From: Ramlibacter alkalitolerans
GTDB taxonomy: Bacteria; Pseudomonadota; Gammaproteobacteria; Burkholderiales; Burkholderiaceae_C
Assembly: GCF_016722765.1 (NCBI RefSeq)
Contig: NZ_JAEQND010000007.1
Location: forward strand, 124,001-188,000
Length of the DNA stretch: 64,000 nt
Reading direction: 5' to 3'
Part shown: positions 44,428 through 53,243 of the stretch, in pieces
How the letters are laid out: the number at the start of each line of letters is the position of its first letter
Numbering within the stretch: the first letter of the stretch is position 1
Notes under the pieces: generated by a model
Databases searched by the model: none
Seen by the model: only the letters and a program-made list of their open reading frames with translations
What the model was told of the DNA's origin: nothing
Position numbers and translations under genes: made by a program

Positions 44428-45810
44428 TCACGGGTTCCAGCCGCCCCCGAGTGAGCGATAGAGCTGCACCTGGTTCTGCAGGCCGGCCAGGCGCGCCTGC
44501 ACCAGCGACTGCTGCGCCGTGAAGAGGGAACGCTGCGCGTCCAGCAGGTCCAGGTAACTGGCCACGCCGTTGTCGTACCTCAGCCGCGCCAGCCGGTAGC
44601 GGACCTCTTCCGCCTCGACCACGGCGCCCTGCGCGCGCACCTGCTCGCCGTAGGTCGCACGGCCGGCCAGGGCATCGGCCACTTCGCGGAAGGCCTGCTG
44701 GATCGCCCGCTCGTACTGCGCCACGGCGATGTCGCGCGAGACCTGCGCGGAAGCCAGGCCGGCGCGATTGCGGCCGGCATCGAACAGCGTCTGCACCAGC
44801 GTCGGCGCCACCGTGAAGCCCCAGGAGCCGCCCTTGAACAGGCCGGCCAGGTCCGAGCTGGCGGTGCCCACGCCGGCGGTCAGGGAGATGCGGGGAAAGA
44901 ACGCCGCCCGGGCCGCGCCGATGTTGGCGTTGGCGGCGAGCAGCTGCTGCTCCGCCTGCCGCACGTCGGGCCGACGCACCAGCACGTCCGAGGGCAGGCC
45001 CGCGGGCACGTCGGGCAGGCTCACCTTGGCCGTCGTGAGTCCGACTTCGTACTGAGGCGCGACCGGCTCGCCCACCAGCAGCGCGAGCGAGTTGATGTCG
45101 GTGGCGCGCTGCCGCTGCAGCTGCGCCAGCGTCGCCCGCGCCGTCTCGTAGAGCGACTGCGCCAGCCGGAAGTCGATCTCCGACGAGGCGCCGTTCTCGA
45201 AGCGCAGGCGCGTCAGGCGCAGCGACTCCTCGCGCGTGCTCAGGGTCTGCCGGGTGATCGCCAGCAGTTCCTCGTCTGCGGCCAGGCTCAGCCACGTGTT
45301 CGCGACGCTCGCCACCAGCGCGGTCTGCGCCGCGCTGCGGCCTTCCTCGGTGGCGAAGTACTGCGCCAGCGCCGCCTCGCTCAGGCTGGCGATGCGGCCG
45401 AACAGGTCGATCTCCCAGGCGCTGAAGGCGACGTTGGCCTGCAGCGTGGTGACCTGGCTGCCGCTCACCGGGCTCGGCCCGCGCGAGGCGCTGGCGGTGC
45501 CGGCCACCGTCGGCAGCAGGTCCGCATTGCGGATGTCGTACTGGGCGCGGGCCTGCGCGATATTGAGCAGCGCCACGCGCAGGTCGCGGTTGTTGCGCAG
45601 CGCCGTCGCGATCAGCGTGCGCAGGCGCTCGTCGTCGAAGAACTGCTGCCAGGGCAGCGCCGCCGCCGGCGTGCCCTGCTCCGCCGCCGGATAAGGGAAG
45701 GCATCCGGCACCGGCAGCGCCGGCCGTTCGTAGGCCGGGATCAGCGAGGTGCAGCCGGCCAGCGCCAGCGCCGCGGCCAGTGCGCAGAGGGTCTTCACGG
45801 GCGAACTCAT
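44428..45810 (-). CDS. NodT-type outer-membrane efflux lipoprotein
   Basis: A 460-residue TolC/OprM-like outer-membrane channel subunit. The leader ends in a lipobox, LALAGC, so the protein is lipid-anchored. Two OEP domains with long coiled-coil helices follow; the family signature WEIDLFGRI, LVRRPDVRQAEQQLLAANANI and FPRISLTAG are clear. It completes the tripartite RND pump encoded just upstream. The ATG overlaps the pump stop by four bases (ATGA). A 17-base duplication lies just after the stop. Confidence 0.94.
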   Translation of the reverse strand: MSSPVKTLCALAAALALAGCTSLIPAYERPALPVPDAFPYPAAEQGTPAAALPWQQFFDDERLRTLIATALRNNRDLRVALLNIAQARAQYDIRNADLLPTVAGTASASRGPSPVSGSQVTTLQANVAFSAWEIDLFGRIASLSEAALAQYFATEEGRSAAQTALVASVANTWLSLAADEELLAITRQTLSTREESLRLTRLRFENGASSEIDFRLAQSLYETARATLAQLQRQRATDINSLALLVGEPVAPQYEVGLTTAKVSLPDVPAGLPSDVLVRRPDVRQAEQQLLAANANIGAARAAFFPRISLTAGVGTASSDLAGLFKGGSWGFTVAPTLVQTLFDAGRNRAGLASAQVSRDIAVAQYERAIQQAFREVADALAGRATYGEQVRAQGAVVEAEEVRYRLARLRYDNGVASYLDLLDAQRSLFTAQQSLVQARLAGLQNQVQLYRSLGGGWNP

Positions 45811-48800
45811 ATCTGATCTCCCGCGGTGGCGCCGGCGGGAATCTCGCGCTGCAGCTCGTGCCGGTACAGCTTGTTCTGCCGCTCGTTGCCCTTGAAGGTG
45901 CCGCGCACCACCACGAAGAAGATGGGAACGAAGAAGATGGCCAGGCCCGTGCCCGTGAGCATGCCGCCCAGCACGCCGGTGCCGATGGCCCGCTGGCTGG
46001 CGGAGCCGGCGCCGTTGGCGATGGCCAGCGGCAGCACGCCGAGGCCGAAGGCCATCGAGGTCATGATGATCGGCCGGAAACGCAGGTGCGCCGCCGCCAG
46101 CGCCGCCTCGATCACGCCCTTGCCCTGCGCCTGCAGGTCCTTGGCGAACTCGATGATCAGGATGGCGTTCTTCGCCGACAGGCCGATGATCGTGATCAGG
46201 CCGACCTGGAAGTACACGTCGTTCGCGTAGCCGCGCAGGAGCGTGGCCAGCAGCACGCCCAGCACCCCCAGCGGCACGACCAGGATCACCGCGAGCGGGA
46301 TCGACCAGCTTTCGTAGAGGGCCGCCAGGCACAGGAACACCGACAGGATGGCGAAGCCGTACAGGACCAGCGCCTGCGAGCCGGCCAGCTTTTCCTCGCG
46401 CGACTGGCCGGTCCACTCGTAGGCGAAGCCGGCGGGCAGTTGCGCGGCCAATCGCTCCATTTCGTCCATCGCGGCGCCGGTGCTGTAGCCCGGGGCCGGC
46501 GCGCCCGAAATGCGCATGGCCGGATAGCCGTTGTAGCGCACCGCCTGCATCGCGCCGGTGATCCAGCGCGTGGTCGCGAAGGCCGACAGCGGCACCACCT
46601 TGCCCTGCGTGCTGGGCACGTTCAGGCGCAGCAGGTCCTCCGGCTGCATGCGCGAAGGCGCATCGGCCTGCACCACCACCCGCTGCAGCCGGCCGCGGTT
46701 GGGGAAGTCGTTGATGTAAGCCGAGCCGAGCGCGGTGGAGAGGGCGCCGTTGATGGCGTCGAAGCTCACGCCCAGAGCCTGCGCCTTGTCGCGGTCGATG
46801 TCCACCTGCAGCTGCGGCGCGTCTTCCAGGCCGTCCGGGCGCACCTGCGCCAGCACCTTGCTCTTCGCCGCCATGCCCAGGAGCTGGTTGCGCGCGGCCA
46901 GCAGCGCCTCGTGTCCGTTGCCGCCGCGGTCCTGCAGGCGGAAGGTGAAGCCCGAAGCCGTCCCGAGCTCCGGGATCGGCGGCGGGCTGAGCGGGAAGAT
47001 GAAGGCATCGCGGATGCCGGACAGCCCGCCGAAGGAGCGGCCGGCGAGCGCCTGCGCGGAATGCTGCTCGCCCTTGCGCTCGTCCCAGTCCTTGAGCGTG
47101 ACGAAGGCGAGCGCCGCGTTCTGCCCCTGGCCGGAGAAGGAGAAGCCCAGCACGCCCACCATGCTCTGCACCTCGGGCTGCTTGAGGATGAACGCCTCCA
47201 CCTGCTCGATCACGCTGCGGGTGCGCTCCAGCGTCGCGCCGGGCGGCAGCTGCACGTTCACCAGCATGTTGCCCTGGTCCTCCTGCGGCAGGAAGGACGT
47301 GGGCAGGCGCGAGTAGATCAGCGCCGCCACGCCGGCGATCGCCGCGTAGATGATCAGGTAGCGGGCGGCGCGGCGCAGGATGCGGGCCACGACCGATTCG
47401 TAGCCCTTGGCGGTGCGCTGGAACACGCGGTTGAAGGCGCCGAAGAAGCCGCCCTTCTCCTCGTGGTGGCCGGCCGGCACCTGCTTGAGGAGCGTGGCGC
47501 ACAGCGCCGGCGTGAGCGACAGCGCCATCGTGGCGGAAAAGCCGATCGACGCCACCATCACGGCGGCGAACTGCCGGTAGATGTTGCCGGTCGATCCCGC
47601 GAAGAAGGCCAGCGGCACGAACACCGAGATCAGCACCACGGTCACGCCGATGATGGCGCCCTGGATCTGGCCCATCGCCTTGCGCGTGGCTTCGCGCGGC
47701 GGCAGGCCCTCGTGGCTCATGATCCGCTCGACGTTCTCCACCACCACGATGGCGTCGTCCACCACGATGCCGATCACCAGCACCATGCCGAACATGGTCA
47801 GCACGTTGATCGAGAAGCCCAGCGCCAGCAGCGCGCCGAAGGTCCCCAGCAGCGCCACCGGCACCACCAGCGTCGGGATGATGGTGTAGCGCCAGTTCTG
47901 CAGGAACAGGAACATCACCAGGAACACCAGCGCCACGGCTTCCAGCAGCGTCTCGACCACCTGCTTGATGGAGATGCGCACGAAGCGTGAGCTGTCGTAC
48001 GGGATGTCCCATTTCATGCCGCGCGGGAAGTAGGGCGCCAGCTCGCCCATGCGCTTGCGGATCGCGTCGGCCGTCGCCAGCGCATTGCCCGAGGGCGCGA
48101 GCTGCACGCCGATGCCCGTCGACGGCTTGCCGTTCAGGCGCGCCGCGGTGGCGAAGCTCTGGGCATTCAGTTCCACCCGCGCCACGTCCTTCAGGCGCAC
48201 GGTGGAGCCCTCCGGCGTGGAGCGCAGCACGATGTTGCCGAACTGCTCCGGCGTGGTGAGCTGGCCCGGCACCACGATGGTGGCGGCGATCGACTGGCCC
48301 GTGATGTTGGGCAGGTCCCCCATCGTGCCGGCCGAGACCTGCGCGTTCTGCGCCCGGATCGCGTTGTTCACGTCGTTGGTGGACAGGTTGAAGCCCACCA
48401 GCTTTTCCGGATCGATCCAGACGCGCATCGCCGCTTCGGTGCCGAACAGCTGCGCCTGGCCGACGCCGGGAATGCGCTGGATTTCAGGCAGCACGCTGCG
48501 CGACGCGTAGTCGCCCAGGTCCACCGGCGTGAAGTTCGGGTCGTCGGAGGAGAGGATCGTGAACAGCAGGAAGTTGGAGCGCGACTTCTCGACGCGCACG
48601 CCCTGCTGCGTGACGGCGGCCGGCAGGCGCGGCGTGGCGCGCGCCAGGCGGTTCTGCACGTCCACCTGCGCCAGGTCGGGGTTGGTGCCCGGCTCGAAGC
48701 TGATGGTGATCTGGCCGACGCCGTTGGCCTGCGTGACCGACTCCATGTAGATCAGGCCGGGCGAGCCGTTCATTTCCTGCTCGATCACGCTGATCACGCT

Positions 48801-48977
48801 TTCCTCCAGCGTGCGGGCCGAGGCGCCGGGGTAGACCGCGGTCAGCACGATGGCGGGCGGCGCCACCGGCGGGTATTGCGAGATCGGCAGCTTGGTGATG
48901 GCGACGGCGCCGATCACGATGATGAACAGCGCGATCACCCACGCGAAGATCGGCCGGTCGATGAAGAACTTGGACAT
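45807..48977 (-). CDS. RND multidrug efflux pump, HAE1 family (AcrB/MexB-like)
   Basis: A 1056-residue proton-driven inner-membrane pump. It starts MSKFFIDRPIFAWVIALFI, the typical N-terminus of hydrophobe/amphiphile efflux pumps. The transmembrane helix 4 proton-relay pair is in VLVIGIVVDDAIVVVENVER (Asp-Asp). The porter domains and twelve membrane helices are in the expected order, and length is normal. It pulls drugs or solvents from the periplasm into the outer-membrane channel. It lies 10 bases after the membrane fusion gene and overlaps the next gene. A GAGGAGC site precedes the ATG. Confidence 0.96.
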   Translation of the reverse strand: MSKFFIDRPIFAWVIALFIIVIGAVAITKLPISQYPPVAPPAIVLTAVYPGASARTLEESVISVIEQEMNGSPGLIYMESVTQANGVGQITISFEPGTNPDLAQVDVQNRLARATPRLPAAVTQQGVRVEKSRSNFLLFTILSSDDPNFTPVDLGDYASRSVLPEIQRIPGVGQAQLFGTEAAMRVWIDPEKLVGFNLSTNDVNNAIRAQNAQVSAGTMGDLPNITGQSIAATIVVPGQLTTPEQFGNIVLRSTPEGSTVRLKDVARVELNAQSFATAARLNGKPSTGIGVQLAPSGNALATADAIRKRMGELAPYFPRGMKWDIPYDSSRFVRISIKQVVETLLEAVALVFLVMFLFLQNWRYTIIPTLVVPVALLGTFGALLALGFSINVLTMFGMVLVIGIVVDDAIVVVENVERIMSHEGLPPREATRKAMGQIQGAIIGVTVVLISVFVPLAFFAGSTGNIYRQFAAVMVASIGFSATMALSLTPALCATLLKQVPAGHHEEKGGFFGAFNRVFQRTAKGYESVVARILRRAARYLIIYAAIAGVAALIYSRLPTSFLPQEDQGNMLVNVQLPPGATLERTRSVIEQVEAFILKQPEVQSMVGVLGFSFSGQGQNAALAFVTLKDWDERKGEQHSAQALAGRSFGGLSGIRDAFIFPLSPPPIPELGTASGFTFRLQDRGGNGHEALLAARNQLLGMAAKSKVLAQVRPDGLEDAPQLQVDIDRDKAQALGVSFDAINGALSTALGSAYINDFPNRGRLQRVVVQADAPSRMQPEDLLRLNVPSTQGKVVPLSAFATTRWITGAMQAVRYNGYPAMRISGAPAPGYSTGAAMDEMERLAAQLPAGFAYEWTGQSREEKLAGSQALVLYGFAILSVFLCLAALYESWSIPLAVILVVPLGVLGVLLATLLRGYANDVYFQVGLITIIGLSAKNAILIIEFAKDLQAQGKGVIEAALAAAHLRFRPIIMTSMAFGLGVLPLAIANGAGSASQRAIGTGVLGGMLTGTGLAIFFVPIFFVVVRGTFKGNERQNKLYRHELQREIPAGATAGDQI

Positions 48978-48987
48978 CGCGCGCTCC

Positions 48988-50271
48988 TCAGCTCCTGGCC
49001 GACTGCGAAGCGGCGGCCGAGGCCGGCGCCGAGGCTCCGGCCGCAGCGGCGGAGGCGGCGGAGGCGGCCGGCTTCGCCGCGGAAGCCGGCGCGGCGGCGG
49101 CGCCCGCGGGCCCGTTCGCACCCCAGGGCACGGGCTTGACGGGCGCGCCCGGGCGCACCTTCTGGAAGCCGTCCACCATCACCTGCTCGCCGGGCTGCAG
49201 GCCGCCGAGCACCACCCACTGGCCGTTCTGCGAGCCGCCGATCTTCACCGTGCGCGGCGCCACCTGGCCCTTGGCATCGACCACCATCACCGTGTCGCCC
49301 TGCGGCGAGCGGGTGACGGCCTGCTGCGGCAGCAGCATCGCGTGCTGCGCCTTGGCCTGTTCGACCTTGACGCGCACGTACATGCCGGGCAGCAGCATCG
49401 CGCGCGGGTTAGGCACCTCGGCGCGCAGGGTCACCTGGCCGGTGTTCTGGTCCACGCTCAGGTCGGCGAACAGCAGGCGGCCGGGTTGCGGATGCTCGGT
49501 GCCGTCTTCCAGCACCACGCGCACCTGCGCGCCCTCGCTGCCGGCGCGCTTCAGGCGCCCCTGCTCCAGCGCGCGGCGCAGGTTCATCACCTCGGTGACC
49601 GACTGCGTGAAGTTGACGAAGAGCGGATCGATCTGCTGGATCACCGCCAGCGGCGTCGCCTCGCCCTGCCCCACCAGCGCGCCCTCGGTGACCAGCGAGC
49701 GGCCGATGCGCCCGGAGATCGGCGCCGTCACCGAGGCGTAGCTCAGGTTGATGTCGGCCGTGCGCACCGCTGCGCGGGCCGAGGCGACGTCGGCCTCGGC
49801 CTGCTTCTCGGCCGCCACCGCGTTGGCGTATTCCTGCTTGCTGATCGCGTTGGCCTCGACCAGCGGCTTGTAGCGTTGCGCCAGGGCGGCGGCCTGCGAG
49901 TGGTTGGCCTCCGCCTTGGCCAGCGAGGCGCGCGCGCTCTGCTGGGCGGCGGCGTAGGGGCTCGGGTCGATGCGGTACAGAACCTGCCCGGCGCGCACGT
50001 CGCTGCCTTCGCGGAACAGCCGGCTCTGCACGATACCGGCGGCGCGCGCCCGCACCTGCGCGACACGCGCGGGCTCGAGCCGCCCCGGCAGCTCGGTGAC
50101 CAGGCCGACGTCGCCGGTGGCGACCGTCACGACGCCGACTTCGGGCGGCGGCGGGGCGGCTGGCGCGCCGCCACTTGCGCCCGCCGCGGGTGTGCCCGAC
50201 TCCTTGCTGCAGGCGGCGAGAAGGAGCACGAGGAGGAAGGACGCAAGGCCCTGTGGCACGCGAGCAGCCAT
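48988..50271 (-). CDS. RND efflux membrane fusion lipoprotein (AcrA/MexA-like)
   Basis: A 427-residue periplasmic adaptor. The N-terminus MAARVPQGLASFLLVLLLAAC is a lipoprotein leader with a lipobox. The order is lipoyl half-motif, alpha-helical hairpin (about residues 110-175, KAEANHSQAAALAQRYKPLV), second half-motif ASVTAPISGRIGRSLVTEGA, beta-barrel and membrane-proximal domain. The last 50 residues are an Ala/Pro-rich tail. It is the first gene of the pump operon. The promoter region shared with the TetR gene holds an AcrR-like operator. Confidence 0.95.
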   Translation of the reverse strand: MAARVPQGLASFLLVLLLAACSKESGTPAAGASGGAPAAPPPPEVGVVTVATGDVGLVTELPGRLEPARVAQVRARAAGIVQSRLFREGSDVRAGQVLYRIDPSPYAAAQQSARASLAKAEANHSQAAALAQRYKPLVEANAISKQEYANAVAAEKQAEADVASARAAVRTADINLSYASVTAPISGRIGRSLVTEGALVGQGEATPLAVIQQIDPLFVNFTQSVTEVMNLRRALEQGRLKRAGSEGAQVRVVLEDGTEHPQPGRLLFADLSVDQNTGQVTLRAEVPNPRAMLLPGMYVRVKVEQAKAQHAMLLPQQAVTRSPQGDTVMVVDAKGQVAPRTVKIGGSQNGQWVVLGGLQPGEQVMVDGFQKVRPGAPVKPVPWGANGPAGAAAAPASAAKPAASAASAAAAGASAPASAAASQSARS

Positions 50272-50340
50272 GGATGTTGTTGTGCGGTGATGGTGGACGG
50301 GGAGAGCAGGCCGGGGGCGGACCGGCGGAACCCGCGAGTA

Positions 50341-50364
50341 TACATACAGGTTTGAATGTATATT
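50341..50364. promoter_or_regulatory. AcrR-like operator between the efflux operon and its repressor
   Basis: TACATACAGG and the opposite half TGAATGTATATT form a 24-base imperfect palindrome. It matches the E. coli AcrR box (as I remember it) over TACATACA and TGAATGTAT. It sits 15 bases before the TetR gene start and 69 bases before the pump operon start, so one repressor can control both directions. Confidence 0.75.
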
Positions 50365-50378
50365 CGGGCACCCCTGCC

Positions 50379-50996
50379 ATGGCCCGCCGTTCCAAGGAAG
50401 ACGCCCTCGCCACCCGCAACAGCCTGCTGGATGCGGCCGAGCGCGTGTTCCTCGCGCAGGGCGTGGCCGGCACCTCGCTGAACGACATCGCCCTGGCCGC
50501 CGGCACCACGCGCGGCGCCATCTATTGGCACTTCCGCGACAAGGCGGACCTGTTCAACGCAATGATGGACCGGGTCGTGATGCCCCTGCAGTGCGCACTG
50601 GCATCGGTCCAGGAGCCGACGGGCGGCGATCCGGTGCCGCGCCTGAAGAAGGCCTTGCGCGCCGCCCTGCGCCAGACGGTGGAGGACCCGCAGACCCGGC
50701 GCGTGTTCGAGGTCGCCACCCACAAGGTCGAGTACGTCGACAGCCTGTGCGAGGTGCGCGAACGCCACCGGCAGATGCAGGACCGGGTGGTGGGCCAGTT
50801 CCGCCAGGCCCTTCTCAGGAGCGCCGAGGTGCACGGCGTGCGCCTGGCCGTCCCCGCCACCACCGCGGCGCAGGGGCTGCACGCGCTGGTCGACGGGCTG
50901 ATCCAGAACTGGCTGCTGGAGCCCGAGGGCTTCGACCTGGAGACCGTCGGCACCAAGGCGATCGACGCCTACCTGCAAGGCATCGGGGTGCAGTAG
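50379..50996 (+). CDS. TetR-family repressor of the efflux operon (AcrR/TtgR-like)
   Basis: A 205-residue regulator. The N-terminal helix-turn-helix (SLNDIALAAGTTRGAIYWHFRDKADLF, residues about 33-60; quoted here only as a location) is close to AcrR and TtgR, and the ligand-binding C-terminal domain has the TetR_C_2-like pattern. The start is the ATG at 50379 giving MARRSKEDALATRN. It is divergent from the pump operon and separated by the AcrR-like palindrome, so autoregulation and repression of the pump, relieved by drug binding, are expected. Confidence 0.93.
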   Translation: MARRSKEDALATRNSLLDAAERVFLAQGVAGTSLNDIALAAGTTRGAIYWHFRDKADLFNAMMDRVVMPLQCALASVQEPTGGDPVPRLKKALRAALRQTVEDPQTRRVFEVATHKVEYVDSLCEVRERHRQMQDRVVGQFRQALLRSAEVHGVRLAVPATTAAQGLHALVDGLIQNWLLEPEGFDLETVGTKAIDAYLQGIGVQ

Positions 50997-51112
50997 GAGA
51001 AGGCTGGCGGAGTGCATCGAAACGCGCTTTCAGCGCGCGGGCCGCCTGGCGCGTCATGAAGATGTGCCCCTTGCAAGGCATGCATCCCAGATCGATACAC
51101 CAGGAGAACCGC

Positions 51113-51403
51113 ATGAAACTGCAGAACCTCGCGCTCGGCCTCGCCCTGGCCCTGGCCGGCTCGGCCTTCGCCGCCACCACCACCCGCGACATCACCGTCA
51201 CCCGCGACACGCCGCACGGCACCGTGACCAGGCACATCGTGAAGACCCAGGGCAACGACCGCCTGCACGAGCGGCACGTGCGCCGCGTGGTGGTGGTGCA
51301 TCCGCAGCAGCGCCACCACATGAAGAAGGTCGTCGTCGTGCACCCGGCGCATCATGGCCGGCACGAGGTGAACCGCACCGTCGTGATCCACCATCGCACC
51401 TGA
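51113..51403 (+). CDS. small exported histidine-rich protein
   Basis: A 96-residue precursor. A Sec signal peptide MKLQNLALGLALALAGSAFA is followed by a mature part of about 76 residues with 13 histidines, including two VVVVHP units (VVVVHPQQRHH, VVVVHPAHHGRH). This composition suggests metal or polyanion binding in the periplasm, but no family is recognised. A strong AGGAGA site precedes the ATG. It is followed by a two-way terminator shared with the convergent CX10C protein gene. Confidence 0.8.
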   Translation: MKLQNLALGLALALAGSAFAATTTRDITVTRDTPHGTVTRHIVKTQGNDRLHERHVRRVVVVHPQQRHHMKKVVVVHPAHHGRHEVNRTVVIHHRT

Positions 51404-51421
51404 GGTCCGCGCACAGCGGAA

Positions 51422-51448
51422 AAAAGGTCCGGCAGTGCCGGACCTTTT
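51422..51448. terminator. bidirectional intrinsic terminator
   Basis: The stem AAAAGGTCCGGC / GCCGGACCTTTT (51422-51433 and 51437-51448) is perfect over 12 pairs with a three-base loop, with A-run and T-run on the two sides, so it works both ways. It separates the His-rich gene from the convergent CX10C-repeat gene. Confidence 0.9.
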
Positions 51449-51526
51449 CATTGTGGGGCCGGCGGCCACGGACCCCACCATGCCGCCAGCCCCGGTCCTG
51501 AAGCGGCCGCCCCGGCCGCCCCTCGT

Positions 51527-52111
51527 TCAGGACTTGTTGAACTTCTTCTTCGCGTCCGCCATGCAGCGGTCCTTGGCGCCGGCCTTCATCGCGTCGCAGC
51601 GCTCCTTGGCGGCGGCGTACTGCGCATCGGCCGTGTCCTTGGACGCATCCTGGCGCGCCTCGGCGGCGGCGCCGGAATTCGCGCCGTTCTGGGCGGCCTT
51701 CGCTTCCGCCTTGGCCTGGCTCTTGGCCGCGGTGTGGGCCGCCTTCGCGTCCTTCTTGCACACGTCCTTGGCGTTGCCCTTCTGGTCGTCGCACTTTTCC
51801 TTCGCGACGTCGTAGTCGGCGTCGGCCTTGGCCGTCTTGACCTTCTCGTCGGCCCTGGGGCTGGGCTTGTACTGCGCGTCGAGTTCCGCCTTGGCGATCT
51901 TGTCCTTGCCCTTGGCTTCGGCGTTGCAGATGTCCTTGGCGTTGTCCTTCATGCCGTCGCAGGCCTTCTTGTCGGCCTTGTACTGCGCCTCGATCTTCTC
52001 CTTGGCGGCCTTGTAGGCGTCCTTGTCCATGCCGGTGTTGTCGGCCGCGAAGGCGCTTGCCGTGAAGCCCAGGCACAGGGCGGCAGCCAGTCCGATGACG
52101 TCCTTCTTCAT
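51527..52111 (-). CDS. exported lysine/alanine-rich protein with three CX10C repeats
   Basis: A 194-residue precursor with a Sec signal peptide ending ASAFA. The mature part is helical and rich in Ala, Lys and Asp. Three units each contain a cysteine pair spaced by ten residues: CDGMKDNAKDIC, CDDQKGNAKDVC and CDAMKAGAKDRC, embedded in the pattern YxxAKxxC...AKDxC...AK. The pairs probably form disulfides in the periplasm. I know similar proteins in Burkholderiales only as hypotheticals. It is convergent with the His-rich gene across a shared terminator. Confidence 0.82.
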   Translation of the reverse strand: MKKDVIGLAAALCLGFTASAFAADNTGMDKDAYKAAKEKIEAQYKADKKACDGMKDNAKDICNAEAKGKDKIAKAELDAQYKPSPRADEKVKTAKADADYDVAKEKCDDQKGNAKDVCKKDAKAAHTAAKSQAKAEAKAAQNGANSGAAAEARQDASKDTADAQYAAAKERCDAMKAGAKDRCMADAKKKFNKS

Positions 52112-52227
52112 GCTGTATTCCTTTCGAGTGGGTTCAAATCACGTCCCCTCTCAGGAAACGGTCCAGGCCCCGCCCCAGCGGTAGGAGGGCGGAACCGAAG
52201 CTTGTCGGCCTCCGGACTACAGCGGGC

Positions 52228-52321
52228 GTGAGCAGCGCGGCGGCAGCAGCGCTCAGTCACCGGCGATGAGCTCGGTGAGCAGCGCGGCGGCAGCAGCGCT
52301 CAGTCACCGGCGATGAGCTCG
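52228..52321. repeat. 47-bp tandem duplication at the end of the zinc-ribbon gene
   Basis: Two identical 47-base copies (52228-52274 and 52275-52321) lie head to tail. The second copy contains the last 22 bases of the zinc-ribbon gene including its stop; the first is a duplicate downstream of that stop. No mutation separates the copies, so the event is recent. Confidence 0.92.
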
Positions 52322-52692
52322 GGCCGGAGTTCGCGGATCCGCTCTTCCACGTAGTAGCCGCCGTACTCCGTGTAGCGCAGGAAGGCCCGCCCGCACTGCG
52401 CGCACTGCCACACGTCGCACCGGTTGTACGGGAAGAACGCGGGTGCGATCGGCGCGTCGGGCGACCAGCCGTGCGTGCCGTTCGGGTGGTGCTCTTCGAG
52501 CGTGGGGTCCTCGACGTCCGGTTGCCGCAGCGTCGCCACCTTGCGCAAGGCGCCGCGGTCGAGCGAAGTGCCCAGCGCTTCCCAGCCCGGCGCCCGCACG
52601 GCCGCGCATGCGGGGCAGGGCTGGCGCGGCTGCGCAGCGGCCAGGCGGCGCAGCCCCTTGGCGTCGAGCACGGGCACATCGGCTTCGGTCAT
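52300..52692 (-). CDS. zinc-ribbon-like protein of unknown function
   Basis: A 130-residue cytoplasmic protein. Two CxxC pairs, CPAC in the N-terminal third and CAQC in the C-terminal third (DVWQCAQCGRAFLRYTEYGG), could bind one zinc. The rest has no recognised fold. The ATG at 52692 is divergent from the cupin gene with a 37-base gap. Its 3' end is part of the 47-base tandem duplication. Confidence 0.78.
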   Translation of the reverse strand: MTEADVPVLDAKGLRRLAAAQPRQPCPACAAVRAPGWEALGTSLDRGALRKVATLRQPDVEDPTLEEHHPNGTHGWSPDAPIAPAFFPYNRCDVWQCAQCGRAFLRYTEYGGYYVEERIRELRPELIAGD

Positions 52693-52729
52693 TGCACGAT
52701 TGTGCGCGCGCGGGTTACGCTGCCGCCCC

Positions 52730-53224
52730 ATGAACGACCACCCGCACGACAGCGACGCCGCCGAACCGAAGTGGAAGCACGACGGCGTGCGCGTGATCCC
52801 GGCCAACCAGCTCGACCCGAACGTGCCCTCCACCGCAGGCATGGACCGCAAGGCGGCGATCAACTTCGCGCGCGTCGGCGCTCAGAAGCTGTGGGCCGGC
52901 ACGGTGACCATCCACCCCAATGCGAAGACCGGCGCCCACCACCACGGCCACCTCGAGAGCGTGATCTACGTGATCAAGGGGCGCGCGCGCATGCGCTGGG
53001 GCGAGCACCTGGAGTTCACCGCCGAAGCCGGGCCCGGCGACTTCATCTACGTGCCGCCCTACGTGCCGCACCAGGAGATCAACGCCAGCCCCACCGAGGT
53101 CCTCGAATGCGTCCTGTGCCGCAGCGACGGCCAGGCGGTCGCGATCAACCTGGACATCGAGCCGGTCGAAAAGCCCGAGCAGGTGCTGTGGGTGGACCCC
53201 ACGCACCCGCACGGCGGCGTGTGA
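52730..53224 (+). CDS. cupin-domain protein
   Basis: A 164-residue single cupin. The metal-site motif 1 is GAHHHGHLESVIYVIKGR and motif 2 contains GDFIYVPPYVPHQE, giving three His and a Glu as likely ligands. Small cupins of this form act as dioxygenases, isomerases or binding proteins; the function here is open. The ATG at 52730 gives MNDHPHDSDAAEPKW. It is 19 bases upstream of the aldo/keto reductase and likely in one operon with it. Confidence 0.88.
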   Translation: MNDHPHDSDAAEPKWKHDGVRVIPANQLDPNVPSTAGMDRKAAINFARVGAQKLWAGTVTIHPNAKTGAHHHGHLESVIYVIKGRARMRWGEHLEFTAEAGPGDFIYVPPYVPHQEINASPTEVLECVLCRSDGQAVAINLDIEPVEKPEQVLWVDPTHPHGGV

Positions 53225-53243
53225 CAACTCTCAAGGAAGCGCG

